From Pseudomonadota bacterium (lineage in GTDB: Bacteria > Myxococcota_A > UBA9160 > SZUA-336), in assembly GCA_003247575.1 (NCBI GenBank), contig QJZC01000051.1:1-64000 (forward strand): DNA of 64,000 nucleotides. Direction: 5' to 3'. A model generated the notes under the pieces. That model saw nothing but the letters and a program-made list of their open reading frames with translations, did not search any database and was not told where the DNA came from. Both the position numbers and the translations under genes were made by a program. Below are positions 51,746 through 62,016 of this stretch, one piece after another (position 1 is the stretch's first letter; the number at the start of each line of letters is the position of its first letter).

Positions 51746-53849
51746 ATCGCAGAACAAGAGCATCGGGTCGTCGAAAGCCACTTCGAGAGGTATGCCACTG
51801 GCACCTCTACTCGTGGGCTGCGCACTAGCGAGTGCGTGCTGTGCTGGGGGATCCCAGCCTAGCGAGGCCATCGACGAGGCACACAACAGAACCTTTCTTG
51901 CTTTGGAGACACAGCTTTCCAACCGCACACCGTTGTCCGCGCACGAACGTTTCGTACAAGCCCGCTCCGTCCTGCGCAGGCAGACCTGGGAGGAAGTCGA
52001 AGAGATACACCAGAAGTCCCTCGAAGCCGTCTGGCGCGTGGCGCTACGCTCATCGCCACAGCGAATCCTCTCCGGTATTCGACATGTCGGAAAGGCGCTC
52101 TATGGACTCCGAAAGAGAGATGAGACCGAAGACATTGCGCTCGCTTGGCTCGAACCGCGCGCGGGCGAGATCCTGTCGGACTCTGAATCTGACCCAGGAA
52201 TGCGCTCGGTCCATGCCCTGCGCGAGAAGCTCCGCCACAGGGAGCTTCACAGCCTGGCGGAGCGCCAGCGTGTTCGAGCCCGAAAGCTCATGCAAGAGGG
52301 TCGCTTCGTGCAGGCGCGCTATGCGCTCGACGATGCCATCAGGCTCGAGCCAGAGGCGGAGACCCGCAATGAAGCTGTGACCGAGGAGTTCGAAGAGAAC
52401 CAGCGCGAAGCTCGACTCGCAGAACCCGTTCTGGCTCTCAGAAGCTGGGACCAGGTCGCCGCAGAGAGCCTGCTTGCCCACTCCTTTCACGAGGTGCTCA
52501 CGGCTGGCGAGGCGGGCGAGCCGGAGGCAGCCTTCACGCGCGCTTCGGCTGCCCTGCTCCTGAAGAGGCGCGCAGATGCCCGGAATCAGCTCGCCTCCTT
52601 GTCAGAGCGTGATGATCTGGTGGGAGACATGGCAACCCGCTGGCTCGAACGTCCAGAAGTAGACGTTCAGGGAGAGTTCGACCGGGCAGTGAGCGCATAC
52701 CGTTGGAAGCGGCTCCTCGGCTGGATCGGGGGGAACGCTCTCGCCGAGCGAGCTACGAGCGTGAGTGTCTGGAAGGATTCCCTCACCCTTGCAAACATGG
52801 GCGTGTCGCTTCCGGCCCGCATCCTGAGAGGATGGCGGCCAGACCCGAGTGCGGTACAAGGTGCCGCAGTGCAGTACCTGGAACGAGAGCCGCTGGGGCC
52901 GAGTGCCGGGGACGCCCGCGCTTGGCTCGACCAGCTGGGCTGGCCAGAAGCGGATGAACCCGCTGCGCTCTCGGAGTTGGCCCGGAGGGGACCCCGCTCT
53001 CGCTCACAGGCGTTGGGTCCACTACCGGTCGTCATCTCGAGAGGCGTCATTCTCTTGGATCACGCGAGCCATTCGGCGGCGTTGGTCTCCGCACTCGAGG
53101 GCAGTGACGCCGTTCGGCTCCACGCCCGCCCGGTCCTTCGACCGCAGTCCATCGAAGACTCTCTGTCACAGCCGGGCTTCCCGGTACCCTACGAGCCATC
53201 ACGGCAGCTGCTGGATACGCTGGCGGTCGGGATCGAGCGCGGGAGGCTTCACTGGAACGGCGCGACACGCGACACGGCCCTGGAGCAGCTCCGACGCTTG
53301 GATCAAGTTCTGGACCAAGGCTGGGTGCTCTTCGCTGAATCCTGGAACTCACCCGACAGCAGCTTCTGGGGCTCCTTCCAGGCGACTCTCATCGATGGGA
53401 CGCAAACCAGCGGGCGCGTCTCGCTCGAACGCGGTGAGGACGATCTGGTCGCCGTGCACGACTTCAGTAGTGAGATCTCCGTCTGTCCCGAAGCCACATT
53501 GTGCATCGAGCGGGAGACGCCGTTCCGAACCGTCGGATTCGGATACCTCGACGCGAGTGCGGGCGTAGGCATCGGCTTTCAGTCGGTCTCTCGCTGGATC
53601 GGCACCGCATTTGCCATGACCGACCGCGGACCGGAGATTCAGCTGGTATTGCCCTTGGCACGCTGGTTCGGCTTCGAGGAGTGGATGCCCCTCGAGGCGC
53701 AGGCAATCATCGGTGCCGAGCCCTACCTGGGTCCCGCGCTCCGCAAGCAGAAGTGTATCGAGGGTGGCACCCCCAGCGCACGACGCACGAGCGCGCGCAA
53801 ATTGCTTCCCTTGGGTCTGCGTTCGCGCTGCGTGCTACGGCTGTACTGA
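51732..53849 (+). CDS. Unrecognised large lipoprotein
   Basis: A 705-aa product with a lipobox-like end of the signal peptide (LLVGCALASACCAGG). The N-terminal half is helical with TPR-like stretches (LMQEGRFVQARYALDDAIRL); the C-terminal 250 residues are rich in beta-type sequence and aromatic residues (SSFWGSFQATLIDG, FGYLDASAGVGIGFQSVS, LVLPLARWFGFEEW), possibly a beta-sandwich or small barrel. I recognise no family. ATG 51732 overlaps the previous gene; ATG 51792 is an alternative that lacks the basic n-region. It is the last gene before a convergent MFS permease. Confidence 0.6.
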   Translation: MACTESQNKSIGSSKATSRGMPLAPLLVGCALASACCAGGSQPSEAIDEAHNRTFLALETQLSNRTPLSAHERFVQARSVLRRQTWEEVEEIHQKSLEAVWRVALRSSPQRILSGIRHVGKALYGLRKRDETEDIALAWLEPRAGEILSDSESDPGMRSVHALREKLRHRELHSLAERQRVRARKLMQEGRFVQARYALDDAIRLEPEAETRNEAVTEEFEENQREARLAEPVLALRSWDQVAAESLLAHSFHEVLTAGEAGEPEAAFTRASAALLLKRRADARNQLASLSERDDLVGDMATRWLERPEVDVQGEFDRAVSAYRWKRLLGWIGGNALAERATSVSVWKDSLTLANMGVSLPARILRGWRPDPSAVQGAAVQYLEREPLGPSAGDARAWLDQLGWPEADEPAALSELARRGPRSRSQALGPLPVVISRGVILLDHASHSAALVSALEGSDAVRLHARPVLRPQSIEDSLSQPGFPVPYEPSRQLLDTLAVGIERGRLHWNGATRDTALEQLRRLDQVLDQGWVLFAESWNSPDSSFWGSFQATLIDGTQTSGRVSLERGEDDLVAVHDFSSEISVCPEATLCIERETPFRTVGFGYLDASAGVGIGFQSVSRWIGTAFAMTDRGPEIQLVLPLARWFGFEEWMPLEAQAIIGAEPYLGPALRKQKCIEGGTPSARRTSARKLLPLGLRSRCVLRLY

Positions 53850-53933
53850 CGCATGGTGTTTGCCCCCAGCTGAGCGTCTTTCGGGAATCGAATCGGATCC
53901 GGTGACGGTGCGCACGTCTGTCGCACGTGGCGC

Positions 53934-55211
53934 TCACCTCCGGCGACTGGCGCGAGTACGCTCTCCGAAGAACAGTGCACAAAGCGCCACCGCTGCGATG
54001 ATCGCACCCAGATAGAACGTCGCGGGGGCACCGAAGCGGCCCCAGACCCATCCCGCCATCGCGCTCCCGACCAGCAGCGAGAGGCCGCATACGAGGCTGA
54101 AACAGCCGAACGCGGAGCCTCGCAGGTCTCCAGGCGCCACTCCGGCGATCATCGTCGCCAGCAATCCCTGAGTCATTCCCATGTGGATCCCCCAGAGAGC
54201 CACACCGACCATCACGAGGGCCGGCTCCTGACTGAGCGCAAGCGCGAGGTCGGCTATGATCATGACGAGGAGTCCGAGCTGGAGCAGCGCCTGCTGACTC
54301 ACGCGATCCGCGAGCCTTCCGAAGGGATACGCCGAGAGAGCGTAGACGACGTTCATCGCGACCATCACCAGGGGCACGTAGCGAAGCTCGATGCCGACCT
54401 GCTCGGCCCGCAGCACCAGAAAGGCTTCGCTGAAGCGCGCGAGGCTGAAGATCGCAGCCACGCCGACCGTTCTCCAATAGGCGGACGGAAGGCGGGCCAG
54501 GCTGTGCCTCTGAATGGGAAACGAGCGACGCACCGTCGTGCGCTCCTGGGGCTCACGCAGGCCAAACGTGAGCAACATCACGGCCAACAGGCCCGGGACG
54601 CAGGCTGCCCAGAACACGAGACGAAAGTCGTCGGCAAAGAGCCACATCAGGGCCACCGCCAAGAGAGGTCCCACGAAGGCCCCGACCGTATCGAGGGATT
54701 GCCGAGCACCGAAGGCCGCACCCCGAATCTCGAGTGGAGTCAGGTCGGCGATGAGGGCGTCCCGCGGTGCTCCCCGAATACCCTTTCCTACGCGGTCAAC
54801 GAGCCGCCCCGTCACGACCCACGCGAGCCCTGGAGCGAGCGCAAACAAGGGCTTCGACAGCGCACCGAGACCGTATCCGACAACGGCCAGTCCCTTGCGC
54901 TTCCCGAGGTAGTCGCTGAGGGCTCCCGAGAATACCTTCACGATCAGAGCGGTAGCCTCAGCGAGGCCCTCGATCACCCCGACGGCCAAGGTGCTGGCCC
55001 CCAAACCGAACACCATGAAGAGAGGAAGCAGGCTGTGGATCATCTCCGACGAGGTGTCCATCAGCAGACTCACCCCTCCGAGCACCCACACCCCGGAAGG
55101 AATCTGCGGCCCCCTCGGCTTCGGAGGATCTGCGAGAGGTTCAGGCGGGTCAGACTCCGCTCTCGGAGGGTGAGACACCCAGAAATCTCCTGGCTGAGAA
55201 CCGACCCTCAT
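53934..55211 (-). CDS. MFS permease
   Basis: A 425-aa inner-membrane protein with about twelve helices after a Pro-rich 40-residue N-terminus. The loop motif GALSDYLGKRKGL (helix 2-3) and RLVDRVGKGIRGAPRDALI fit the MFS; the latter resembles permeases of the multidrug/nitrate-related UMF group. Substrate unknown. It is downstream of a TonB-dependent receptor on the same strand, 78 bases apart, so the two could handle the same compound. Confidence 0.85.
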   Translation of the reverse strand: MRVGSQPGDFWVSHPPRAESDPPEPLADPPKPRGPQIPSGVWVLGGVSLLMDTSSEMIHSLLPLFMVFGLGASTLAVGVIEGLAEATALIVKVFSGALSDYLGKRKGLAVVGYGLGALSKPLFALAPGLAWVVTGRLVDRVGKGIRGAPRDALIADLTPLEIRGAAFGARQSLDTVGAFVGPLLAVALMWLFADDFRLVFWAACVPGLLAVMLLTFGLREPQERTTVRRSFPIQRHSLARLPSAYWRTVGVAAIFSLARFSEAFLVLRAEQVGIELRYVPLVMVAMNVVYALSAYPFGRLADRVSQQALLQLGLLVMIIADLALALSQEPALVMVGVALWGIHMGMTQGLLATMIAGVAPGDLRGSAFGCFSLVCGLSLLVGSAMAGWVWGRFGAPATFYLGAIIAAVALCALFFGERTRASRRR

Positions 55212-55289
55212 TCTAGTGCAGGGATACCCCCTCTGTCGGGCTAGAGCGAGCCGGCAGGCGCGGTGGAGAGCCGGCGTCTCCGTGTTCCA

Positions 55290-57866
55290 TCAGAAGCGTC
55301 GCTTGAGCTCCACACCATACGTACGCGGCGGACCGACGAAGCGTAGCGCGCTCCCGAAGGTGTTCCCGAAGTCGACACCGGAGATGAGATACTCGCGATC
55401 GGTCAGGTTCCTGCCGAACACCGCGAGCTCGGTCACCCCATCGACGAGCACGACTCCCAAGCGCGCGTTCAACAGACCGCGTTTTCCCGCTTCGAGGGAG
55501 TCGCTGTTCTCGGCACTGAAGAACTGACGGCTGCGCGTGTTCCAGTCGACGCGAGCCGAGACGCTACCGATACGCGCGAGATCGAAGGCATATTCCACGG
55601 ATGTGCTGGTTTCATAGGCACTCAGGAAGGGCAGACCCCGGTCCTTTGCACGCGGATCACTCGGGTCGTCGAAGTCGGTGAAGCGATCGTTGAGGACGCC
55701 GAGGGAGGTGCGAATGCGCAGGTTCGGGATGGGAGAGATCGTGAGCTCCAGCTCTCCGCCGGAGACGATCGCCTCACCCGCATTGACGAGCAGGATCGGG
55801 ACCGTGTTGAGACTGGGATCTCCCGGAAGGACGATCAGCTGGATGTCCTCGTAAATGCTGTAGAAGGCCGCGGCGTTCAGCGCAACTCGCTGATCCAGGA
55901 AGGAGGCTTTGAAGCCGATCTCGTACGTCGTGAGCTCCTCCGGATCGACCGAGAGTGGAAAGGTGGCCTCGCTACTTCCAAGCGGAGGCAGAGCGCGCCC
56001 GTTGAAGCCGCCGCTCTTGAAGCCCGTGCTGTAGTTGAGGTAGCCGAGAGCGGTCGGAGTGAACTGATAGCTGATCGACGCCGAGGGAGTGAGATCGCTG
56101 AAGCGATCCGATCGCTCGAAGAAGAAGGCCGTGTCGCCGGCCTGGAGCTGCGCGGGCATCCCATTCGTGCTTCCATCCGCGGGGATCGCGAGGCCTTGGC
56201 CGGAGGTGAGAGCAAGGCCCGACCGCAACAGCCGCTTTCGCTCCTGCGTCAGCCGCAGCCCGGCCGAGAGGTTGAGCTTCTCCGTGAGATCATACGAGAC
56301 CTGCGCGTACGCAGAATAGCTGAGATTGTCCACTCGATTGACGGCTCGAACCTGCGCGCCGCGCACCGCATCCGCGATGACCGCCTTCATCTGGTCGTCC
56401 ACGGGCCCGATTCCAGGAATCACATCGACGATATCAGCGGCGCTCAGCCTGGACAGGACGCCTTCGATCGTCGTGTCCTTGCTCTGCTCCTTGAAGCCGA
56501 AGACCCCCGCGACGACATTGAGTCGATCGTCCAGGAGCGACGTCGAGAGCTGAAACTCCTGGCTGATCTGCGTCTGCTCGAATCCACCTGCATCGATCGC
56601 TGGCCGGAGCAGCTCGATCCGGGTCCCGTCGAAGTCCGCAAAGCTCTGGTTGTCCAGGCCGCGCACACTCGAGAGAGACCGCAGCTCGGTTTGAGGGCCG
56701 AGTGCCCAGATCAGCTGGGCGCTCCCGCCATAGGAAGTCAGATCATCTCGGAGAAAGCTCAGATCCGTCTCGACTCGGCGCGGATTGTTGCTGCGCTGCG
56801 TCTCTGCACAAGCATCCGTGAATCCCACGATCGCGTTGGAGAGCTGGAGCAGCGCATTCCCACCGGTGTTCTGAACGACGCACTTTCCCGCATCGAGGGT
56901 CTTGTTCTCGCGGCTCACGTCGCCGCTCAGTCGGATCTCGAGGGTGTCGGTCGGCAGCACGAGCAGCTGGGCGCGCCCCGCAAGGAGCTTGTCGTCATTG
57001 GGATCGGACCCCCCGAGGCGGTCCTTGCTGAATCCATCTCGCGTGGCGGTGGCCACGCTCAAGCGCAGCGCTGCAACCTCTTCCACGAGCGGAACGTTCA
57101 ACACCGCGCGCGTTTCGAAAAGATCGAAGTTCCCAGCGCGAACCTCCAGGGAGCCGCTCCGCTCGAACTGCGGGAGCCGAGTCACGATGCTGACGGCACC
57201 GCCAATCGTATTCTTGCCGAAGATCGTTCCCTGCGGCCCGCGCACGACCTCGATACGCTCGACGTCCGAGGTGTTGAGGAGACCACTCTGAAGGCGGGCC
57301 ATGTAGACGCCGTCGACATATAGGCCGACGCCAGGATCGAGACTCCCGATCTGGTCGCTCTGACCGACTCCACGAATGTTGGCGCGCGCGGAGTTTCCCG
57401 ATCCGCTCGTTGGAGCATATTCGAGGTTCGGCACCGAGTCGGCGATATCCTGCACTCGGCGCACACCGAGCTGCTTGAGGCTCGTATCCGAGAGGGCGGT
57501 CACGGAAACCGGAATCGACTGGATCGACTCGCGCCGCTTGCGAGATGTGACCACGATGTTCTCGACCATCTCCGCGAAGGCCGCGCCGGTCTCGCGCGGC
57601 TGACCCGCGCGAGCTCCGGTTCCAAAATCCGCACCTGCGGACGTCGCCTTCCCAGCCGGCATCCTTTCCGCAGTCGGCGACTTTTCCGGGGTAGCCGGCC
57701 CCTTCGCTGCATCGCCCGTGGACTCGTCCTCGGAAGGAGCCTGCGCGACTGCCTCGTACAAGCTCTCCGATCCAGCGGAATTCGCCTGCGCGCTGACTCT
57801 GCTTCCCCCCCCGACAACCAAGAGAAATGACCCAAGGACCAGAACGGGAAATGCCGAACGAACCAT
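55290..57866 (-). CDS. TonB-dependent outer-membrane receptor
   Basis: An 858-aa receptor. Signal peptide (1-27, ending SRVSAQA), a long Pro/Glu/Thr-rich linker (30-95), plug domain (about 100-225; ENIVVTSRKRRESIQSIPVS, PNLEYAPTSGSGN, VERIEVVRGPQGTIFGKNTI) and a 22-strand-type barrel ending in the aromatic C-terminus ELKRRF. The motif GFKSGGFNGRALP (barrel) and GRNLTDREYL are common to the Caulobacterales/Sphingomonad-type receptors. The ligand is unknown. The ATG at 57866 follows AAGGAAG. The 57867-58393 spacer has no gene but holds ACGTACGT at 57888-57895. Confidence 0.92.
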   Translation of the reverse strand: MVRSAFPVLVLGSFLLVVGGGSRVSAQANSAGSESLYEAVAQAPSEDESTGDAAKGPATPEKSPTAERMPAGKATSAGADFGTGARAGQPRETGAAFAEMVENIVVTSRKRRESIQSIPVSVTALSDTSLKQLGVRRVQDIADSVPNLEYAPTSGSGNSARANIRGVGQSDQIGSLDPGVGLYVDGVYMARLQSGLLNTSDVERIEVVRGPQGTIFGKNTIGGAVSIVTRLPQFERSGSLEVRAGNFDLFETRAVLNVPLVEEVAALRLSVATATRDGFSKDRLGGSDPNDDKLLAGRAQLLVLPTDTLEIRLSGDVSRENKTLDAGKCVVQNTGGNALLQLSNAIVGFTDACAETQRSNNPRRVETDLSFLRDDLTSYGGSAQLIWALGPQTELRSLSSVRGLDNQSFADFDGTRIELLRPAIDAGGFEQTQISQEFQLSTSLLDDRLNVVAGVFGFKEQSKDTTIEGVLSRLSAADIVDVIPGIGPVDDQMKAVIADAVRGAQVRAVNRVDNLSYSAYAQVSYDLTEKLNLSAGLRLTQERKRLLRSGLALTSGQGLAIPADGSTNGMPAQLQAGDTAFFFERSDRFSDLTPSASISYQFTPTALGYLNYSTGFKSGGFNGRALPPLGSSEATFPLSVDPEELTTYEIGFKASFLDQRVALNAAAFYSIYEDIQLIVLPGDPSLNTVPILLVNAGEAIVSGGELELTISPIPNLRIRTSLGVLNDRFTDFDDPSDPRAKDRGLPFLSAYETSTSVEYAFDLARIGSVSARVDWNTRSRQFFSAENSDSLEAGKRGLLNARLGVVLVDGVTELAVFGRNLTDREYLISGVDFGNTFGSALRFVGPPRTYGVELKRRF

Positions 57867-58393
57867 ATGAACTTCCTTCGAACACAAACGTACGTGTCAA
57901 TCGCCAGAAGCCAGAATCTGGAGGAGTCTCGAGATGAATGGACGGAGCACGGAACGAGCGAAATCGAAAGTTTCCGATCGGGCTCTCGGCGGGCAACGAA
58001 TCTCAGCAGCAGATCACTCAAGCCGGAATATCAAATACATCCGAAAAATACCAGCTCCGCCGTACGCTGCAGAACCTACACTCCGAAATCTGATCCGAGT
58101 CACTCGAGAGCGAAGCCTCGCCCAAGAATTCGCAATCACGCAGTACACAGCACTGGAGCTTGACCGAAAGAGCAGTTGATCAACAGAGTGTTTCCGTCGA
58201 GGCCTGTCGGCTCGCAGGTCGTGACCTCCTTCCCGCTCACAGAAAGACGGACCCGCTTGGCGGTCTCTCCGGGCCCTACGATCACTCGGCCGCAATCACT
58301 CCCAGCGGACACGTAGGCCAAACACCTCATCTCATCAAGGAGACGCGTGGCTCCGTTTTCGCAGCGACCCTTCGCCGCTCGACTGCAGGTGCG
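57867..58393. other. Intergenic region upstream of the receptor
   Basis: 527 bases. It holds an ACGTACGT palindrome at 57888-57895 and a minus-strand TTGACA at 57895-57900 that overlaps it. A small minus-strand frame at 58136-58330 was judged too weak to annotate. No terminator seen. Confidence 0.4.
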
Positions 58394-59086
58394 CTACGCA
58401 ACCTTTATGGACAGCTCCGTTCCCCCGTTTACGGGGAACATGGCCGATCGAAACCCATTCACCGGATCGTGCAGCCACGCAAGGAAGTCGCGATGATCGC
58501 CCCAAACGGCGTTCACATTGTCCGACACGACGACTGCACCGCGACGCATGCGGGGCGCAACCAACCTGAGCCCAGGCAGCATCACCGGGGGAAACACGTC
58601 ACAGAGCACCATATCGACGGACTCGGGCAGCTCGCGGAGCGTCTCCGTCGCATCCCCCTCACGGATCTCCACCAGGTCGAGCAGACCTGCCTGGTGCAGA
58701 TGTTCGCGTGCACGCTCCGCCTTGCTGGACACCAGCTCCGTGCCGATGACCCGACCGCCTCCGTTGTCTCGGACGGCAAGGGCCAGATAGATCGTCGATA
58801 TGCCGAACGACGTGCCGAGCTCGACGATGGAGCGCGCCCCAATCGCTCTCGCGAGGAGATAGCAGAGCACGCCCTGACTCCGGTCTATACACAGGTACTG
58901 GTCGCGAAAAAGGTTGGACAGAGCGGCCCATGGAACAGTCCGCCCCACGACCAACCTTGGAATCTGCCCGAGAAGTCGCCATAAGCGACCCGGCCCCTCG
59001 CGATCGGCTCTCGCGTGTAGGTCGAGTAGAACAGAGCGAGCACGGTCATCGCCGATCGCTTCCAGAATCGAATTCGATGGGGTCAT
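58394..59086 (-). CDS. SAM-dependent O-methyltransferase-like protein
   Basis: A 230-aa class I methyltransferase. The SAM-binding glycine motif IVELGTSFGISTIYLA, the acidic end of strand 2 (VIGTELVSSKAERARE) and VDMVLCDVFPPVM follow in the normal order; the layout resembles the COMT-like (Methyltransf_24) family. The ATG at 59086 has GAGGAG upstream; the open frame before it is unrelated. It is divergent from a TetR regulator 108 bases away, which likely controls it. Confidence 0.88.
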   Translation of the reverse strand: MTPSNSILEAIGDDRARSVLLDLHARADREGPGRLWRLLGQIPRLVVGRTVPWAALSNLFRDQYLCIDRSQGVLCYLLARAIGARSIVELGTSFGISTIYLALAVRDNGGGRVIGTELVSSKAERAREHLHQAGLLDLVEIREGDATETLRELPESVDMVLCDVFPPVMLPGLRLVAPRMRRGAVVVSDNVNAVWGDHRDFLAWLHDPVNGFRSAMFPVNGGTELSIKVA

Positions 59087-59194
59087 GGCAATCTCCTCGC
59101 GGAACGTGCGCACCGCGAGTGAGTCCGCTTGATGCTCCGTCCGGTCAGTGCCAGAATACGAGCAATCACTCGCATAGGGTACTCGCGTTCGCAA

Positions 59195-59812
59195 ATGGCC
59201 CGACCCATCGAAGTAAATCCCCGCAAAACCCCGCGGCAGGACCGATCCAGACGCATGAACGAACTGATTCTCGAGGCGGCAGCTCGCGTTCTGGCCGAGG
59301 GCGGGCCCGCGTCCTTCAACACCAACCGCGTAGCCGAGCGTGCCGGCATCAGCGTGGGATCGCTCTACCAGTACTACCCCAACAAGGCCGCGCTGCTCTT
59401 TCGACTCTACGAGCAGGAGAGCAGCGACACCCTGGGGCAACTGGCGGGTCGGCTCCTGAACCCGAGCCGCCCACCGCGGGAACGCCTATTCGAGGCCGTT
59501 CGTACCTTCTTCGCCAGCGAGGAAATCGAGGTGCCGCTGCGCGACGCGCTCTCGCTCTCTCGGGTCTACTACCGTGAATCTCCAGAGTTCGAAGCCGTCC
59601 GTGAACGCGGCATCGATCTCGTCGACCGGTTTCTCGCATCTGCGCTACCAGACGCTGAGGGCGCACCGGACCGCAGGTTCGCTGCCGAGCTCTGCGTGAC
59701 CGTTCTCGGCAGCGTATCGGAGACGCTCACGCAGCGTGGGATTCGCGGTCCCGAGCTCTTGCGCTGGGCCGATGCATGCAGCGAGATGCTGTGCCGGAAC
59801 GTCGGCCTCTGA
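59195..59812 (+). CDS. TetR-family regulator
   Basis: A 205-aa regulator with the N-terminal TetR helix-turn-helix (about 15-65: RSRRMNELILEAAARVLAEG, FNTNRVAERAGISVGSLYQYYPNK) and a helical ligand-binding domain. ATG 59195 is chosen as the first residue of a family-typical N-terminus (MARPIEVNPRKTPRQDRS). It is divergent from the methyltransferase and convergent with the CadC-like regulator; the shared spacer 59087-59194 is the probable operator region. Confidence 0.9.
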   Translation: MARPIEVNPRKTPRQDRSRRMNELILEAAARVLAEGGPASFNTNRVAERAGISVGSLYQYYPNKAALLFRLYEQESSDTLGQLAGRLLNPSRPPRERLFEAVRTFFASEEIEVPLRDALSLSRVYYRESPEFEAVRERGIDLVDRFLASALPDAEGAPDRRFAAELCVTVLGSVSETLTQRGIRGPELLRWADACSEMLCRNVGL

Positions 59813-60000
59813 TGCTCACGCCCACCCTCTCGCGCTGTTGCCAATTTCCAACCGGTTCTGTGCCCTCGCTCGACGCGCAGAATCGTCGGAGGGTCGGACA
59901 CGCCCGATCAGCATCGACATTCCCGGGGAATGCCGGTGCTGGAGCACGAGAGGCGGGTGTGGCTCAAACCGGCCCCAGTACAAGATAGAGAACGCGCAGG

Positions 60001-61863
60001 TCAAGTGGCTTGATCGCGCTGCCGCTGACAGAGATCGATCTGGGCTTTTGCGCCGAAGCGCCCATTTACTGCGATGGCCAACTCGAAGTGCCTGCGCGCG
60101 GCCTCTCGGCGCCTGAGTACTGCTGCCAAACGACCCATGGGCCGCTGAATCGACCCGCCGTAGGAGGCTCCGAGAACCACCGCGCACAGTCTCTCGAATG
60201 GAGCGAGAGCGTCGTAGAGAGATCTCGCGATCCTGCGATCTCCGACGATCGCGCAGGCATCCGCGAGTGTCGTCATTACGGCTAGCCAGACCAGTTTGGG
60301 GGAAGGCTTGGAGAGTGCATCGGACGCAAGCGTGCTCAAGAACGACCGTAGCCCTCGATGGTCTCCGATCACAGCGCGCGTATGCGCGAGTGCAGCGCGA
60401 TACGCCAGCTGGTCTGGATGATCGCGGACATAGTTCTCGAGAAATGGAGCAATCTCGGCCACACGGCCTTGGAGGTTGCGTAGAACCATCAGCTGGACGA
60501 AACCCACAGCCAGAACATCTGGCCACTCGAGCGTCCGGGCCCGCTTCATGGCATCTTGAATCTGTCTTTCCGCTGCATCGAAGTCCCCCAGCATCGTAGC
60601 GTGCATGATCCGAACGGACTCCGTTTTCCAGCTACGAAACACATTGCTCGACGACTCCGACAGCTGCAAGTAGGTGTCTAGCCGCCTCCGAAACTCGACC
60701 CCATCGCCGGCCTCCAAGGCGCAGAAGAGACCCGCATGGTACGCACCGAGCCTGCGATCCAAGCTCCTCGTGCGATCTGCAAGCGATAGCATCTGCAAAC
60801 TGATTGCCCATCTCTCCTGCTGGTTTTCGGCTCTCCAATCGCCCGCAAGTCGGCAGTGGAGCACGCCGATCTGCTCGGCAGTTCGCATGCTCGAGCTGAG
60901 CGCTGCGCCGAGAACACGCGCTTCAGGAACTGCGCGGTCGGTCGCGAGACACGCCAGGTGAAGCCGAGCCTCACAAAGCACTCTCAGGGGATCCTGCGGG
61001 TCGTCGAACATGCCGATCGACTCCTCGAGTAACTCGACCAACGTGTGCGCGACGGTCAATCCGGATTGAAAGCATCGCCCAAGCGCCAGCACCGCTCGAG
61101 CGAACCGCTCGCGATCCGCGAGTTCTCTCGCTATTTGGATCGCCTCGGAGAGGGCATCGCGAGCCTCCGAGATGCGCTCCGCCATCCCTCCGGCTTCACC
61201 GGCGCGTAGCAGAAGCTCGTAGCGAAGCAGTCGATCGTGAGGGAGCAGAAACTCCGCGGAATTCAGGGCCGCGTTCAGGCTGTCGAGACAGTCGGCGTAC
61301 TCGTTCGCCTCCTGCGCACGTTGAGCCTCACGGATCAGCTTCTCGAGAATCCCCTCTTTGTCCCCGCCCAAGCCAGAGACCATCCGAGCTAGGTCGAGCA
61401 GGGCTTCGTCCGCCGAGTCACCGATATTGGGAGTCTCCTCCTCGATCTCGACTTCCGCCAGGAAGCGATAGCCGCGACGGTGTTCGGTCTGGATGAATAC
61501 AGGTGCTCGTGCAGAGTCATCGAGAGCACGTCGCAGCTCTCGAACACAAACTTTGATGACTGCCTGACTAACCGCAGTCCCGTTCCAAACGTGGTCCAGA
61601 ATCTCTTGCTTCTCGACAAGCCTTCCGGCCCTCGAGATCAAAAGGGCCAGGAGCCTGGCTCCAGTTGGAGTCAGAGCGATTCGGGTGCCGTCACGCCACA
61701 GTGAGCCTTCTCTTGTGTCGAAGCATAGATCACGAAAGCGGGCACGCGGCTGAGCTGCTCCTGAACCTGACGAACGATCCGCGACAGCTCGCCTCCCTGG
61801 GGCGCCGATCCGGAGAGATGGCGTCGCGCGCCCTTCGGTGCTTTCCTTCACTTTGGCCGGCAT
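60001..61863 (-). CDS. CadC/ToxR-type winged-helix regulator with TPR-like C-terminus
   Basis: A 620-aa protein. Residues about 45-145 are an OmpR/PhoB-type winged helix (IALTPTGARLLALLISRAG, VWNGTAVSQAVIKVCVRELR, RRGYRFLAEVEIEE), preceded by a disordered basic tail. The C-terminal ~450 residues are helical with TPR-like repeats (AQEANEYADCLDSLNAAL, AISEARDALSEAIQIAREL-type). There is no receiver and no membrane helix, so it is a soluble one-component regulator. ATG 61863 was chosen after a GGGGGCCCT stretch; a TATACT box sits 45 bases upstream. It lies next to a TonB-dependent receptor on the same strand. Confidence 0.85.
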   Translation of the reverse strand: MPAKVKESTEGRATPSLRIGAPGRRAVADRSSGSGAAQPRARFRDLCFDTREGSLWRDGTRIALTPTGARLLALLISRAGRLVEKQEILDHVWNGTAVSQAVIKVCVRELRRALDDSARAPVFIQTEHRRGYRFLAEVEIEEETPNIGDSADEALLDLARMVSGLGGDKEGILEKLIREAQRAQEANEYADCLDSLNAALNSAEFLLPHDRLLRYELLLRAGEAGGMAERISEARDALSEAIQIARELADRERFARAVLALGRCFQSGLTVAHTLVELLEESIGMFDDPQDPLRVLCEARLHLACLATDRAVPEARVLGAALSSSMRTAEQIGVLHCRLAGDWRAENQQERWAISLQMLSLADRTRSLDRRLGAYHAGLFCALEAGDGVEFRRRLDTYLQLSESSSNVFRSWKTESVRIMHATMLGDFDAAERQIQDAMKRARTLEWPDVLAVGFVQLMVLRNLQGRVAEIAPFLENYVRDHPDQLAYRAALAHTRAVIGDHRGLRSFLSTLASDALSKPSPKLVWLAVMTTLADACAIVGDRRIARSLYDALAPFERLCAVVLGASYGGSIQRPMGRLAAVLRRREAARRHFELAIAVNGRFGAKAQIDLCQRQRDQAT

Positions 61864-61908
61864 AGGGCCCCCATTTGCTCGACCGTGAGATGGGTCGGAG
61901 TACGTCGC

Positions 61909-61914
61909 AGTATA
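61909..61914 (-). promoter_or_regulatory. -10-like box for the CadC-like gene
   Basis: On the minus strand TATACT occurs 45 bases before the ATG at 61863. No convincing -35. Confidence 0.4.
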
Positions 61915-62016
61915 ACGGGTTCGCGCGTGAGTTCTGAGCTGGGAGATCGAACCGTTGTCCACTGAGACTTTCGACTGCAGGGGTTCGCGGGTTGCCGTGG
62001 CGAGTAAACCCCTCAC

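Noticed and set aside
53850..53933. Imperfect stem with GTGCG/CGCAC between convergent genes as a terminator
   Set aside because: Stems are only five base pairs and interrupted; too weak to call.
57895..57900. A perfect TTGACA on the minus strand before the TonB receptor, as a -35 box
   Set aside because: At 17 bases downstream lies the ribosome site AGGAAG, not a -10 box.
58136..58330. A 64-codon minus-strand frame with four cysteines
   Set aside because: No ribosome site, no homology I can see, in a spacer; kept out for lack of support.
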